DNA from: Collinsella aerofaciens
GTDB lineage: Bacteria; Actinomycetota; Coriobacteriia; Coriobacteriales; Coriobacteriaceae
Length of the DNA: 14,122 bases
Reading direction: 5' to 3'
NCBI RefSeq assembly: GCF_028207065.1
Contig: NZ_JAQLFP010000002.1
Span: 102,646 to 116,767, forward strand
Of the stretch, positions 14,044-14,122 are shown piece by piece. The notes beneath the pieces were generated by a model that was not told the origin of the DNA, did not search any database, and saw only the letters and a list, made by a program, of their open reading frames with translations. The stretch's first letter is position 1, and every line of letters begins with the position of its first letter. The position numbers were made by a program, and so were the translations under genes.

Positions 14044-14122
14044 CCCCCTCGCCGGACACTTGCGATTGTTCAGGCCGCAAGGAATCCGAGTCGAGAGGGC
14101 GGTGGTGGCGTATGGCCCAGAA
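14033..14122 (-). CDS. Possible C-terminal end of a minus-strand gene (partial)
   Basis: A minus-strand frame enters from the right edge and stops at TAA (14033-14035), giving 29 residues ending GEGAAL. A hairpin with a short T run on the minus strand (14020-13999) follows the stop as a terminator would. One other minus frame is also open over this stretch and the peptide is not recognised, so this is tentative. Confidence 0.25.
   Translation of the reverse strand, partial: FWAIRHHRPLDSDSLRPEQSQVSGEGAAL

Noticed and set aside
14093..14122. Start of a plus-strand gene at ATG 14112
   Set aside because: GAGAGGG lies 12 bases upstream, which is too far for comfort, and only three codons are visible, so it cannot be supported.

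Overview
The window is about 14 kb of GC-rich bacterial chromosome with tightly packed genes and strong Shine-Dalgarno sites. Codon choice and the gene types suggest a gut actinobacterium of the class Coriobacteriia, with Collinsella the closest guess. That is recognition, not a search result. No phage, plasmid, transposase or CRISPR genes are visible.

Layout. (1) 1-180: the last codons of an unidentified gene and its terminator. (2) 182-451: a small non-coding element with 28-bp inverted ends around three tandem palindromic units. Its right end supplies the stop codon of the next gene. (3) 449-1481, minus strand: a membrane-anchored C39-type cysteine peptidase-like protein whose N-terminus seems to need one frameshift. 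(4) 1482-4703: a long leader, then an APC-family amino acid permease and a metal-dependent amidohydrolase, probably one uptake-and-hydrolysis operon. (5) 4761-6979: a terminator, then a LytS-type sensor kinase and a LytTR response regulator. (6) 7072-9368: a cytoplasmic PLC-like (PF00882-type) protein and an Atg22/UMF1-like MFS transporter. (7) 9493-12922: a terminator lying just before the ribosome binding site, then a family 2 glycosyltransferase coupled by an ATGA overlap to a second LytS-type kinase and a second LytTR regulator. (8) 12959-13465: a YfcE-like phosphodiesterase and its terminator. (9) 13480-13730: non-coding palindromes, including a perfect 38-bp-arm inverted repeat. (10) 13785-13950: promoter, tRNA-Asp(GTC) and terminator. 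(11) 13959-14122: a cluster of small hairpins and a possible partial gene on the minus strand.

How the parts may work together. The two kinase/regulator pairs are clearly paralogous. Each kinase has two membrane helices, a GAF-like linker and His_kinase plus HATPase domains, and lacks the multi-helix LytS sensor. Each regulator is REC-LytTR. The second pair is coupled to a glycosyltransferase, which suggests control of a cell-surface polymer (inference). I see no complete new defence or biosynthetic system. The items most worth checking are the duplicated short LytS modules, the coupled glycosyltransferase, and the two non-coding palindromic elements.
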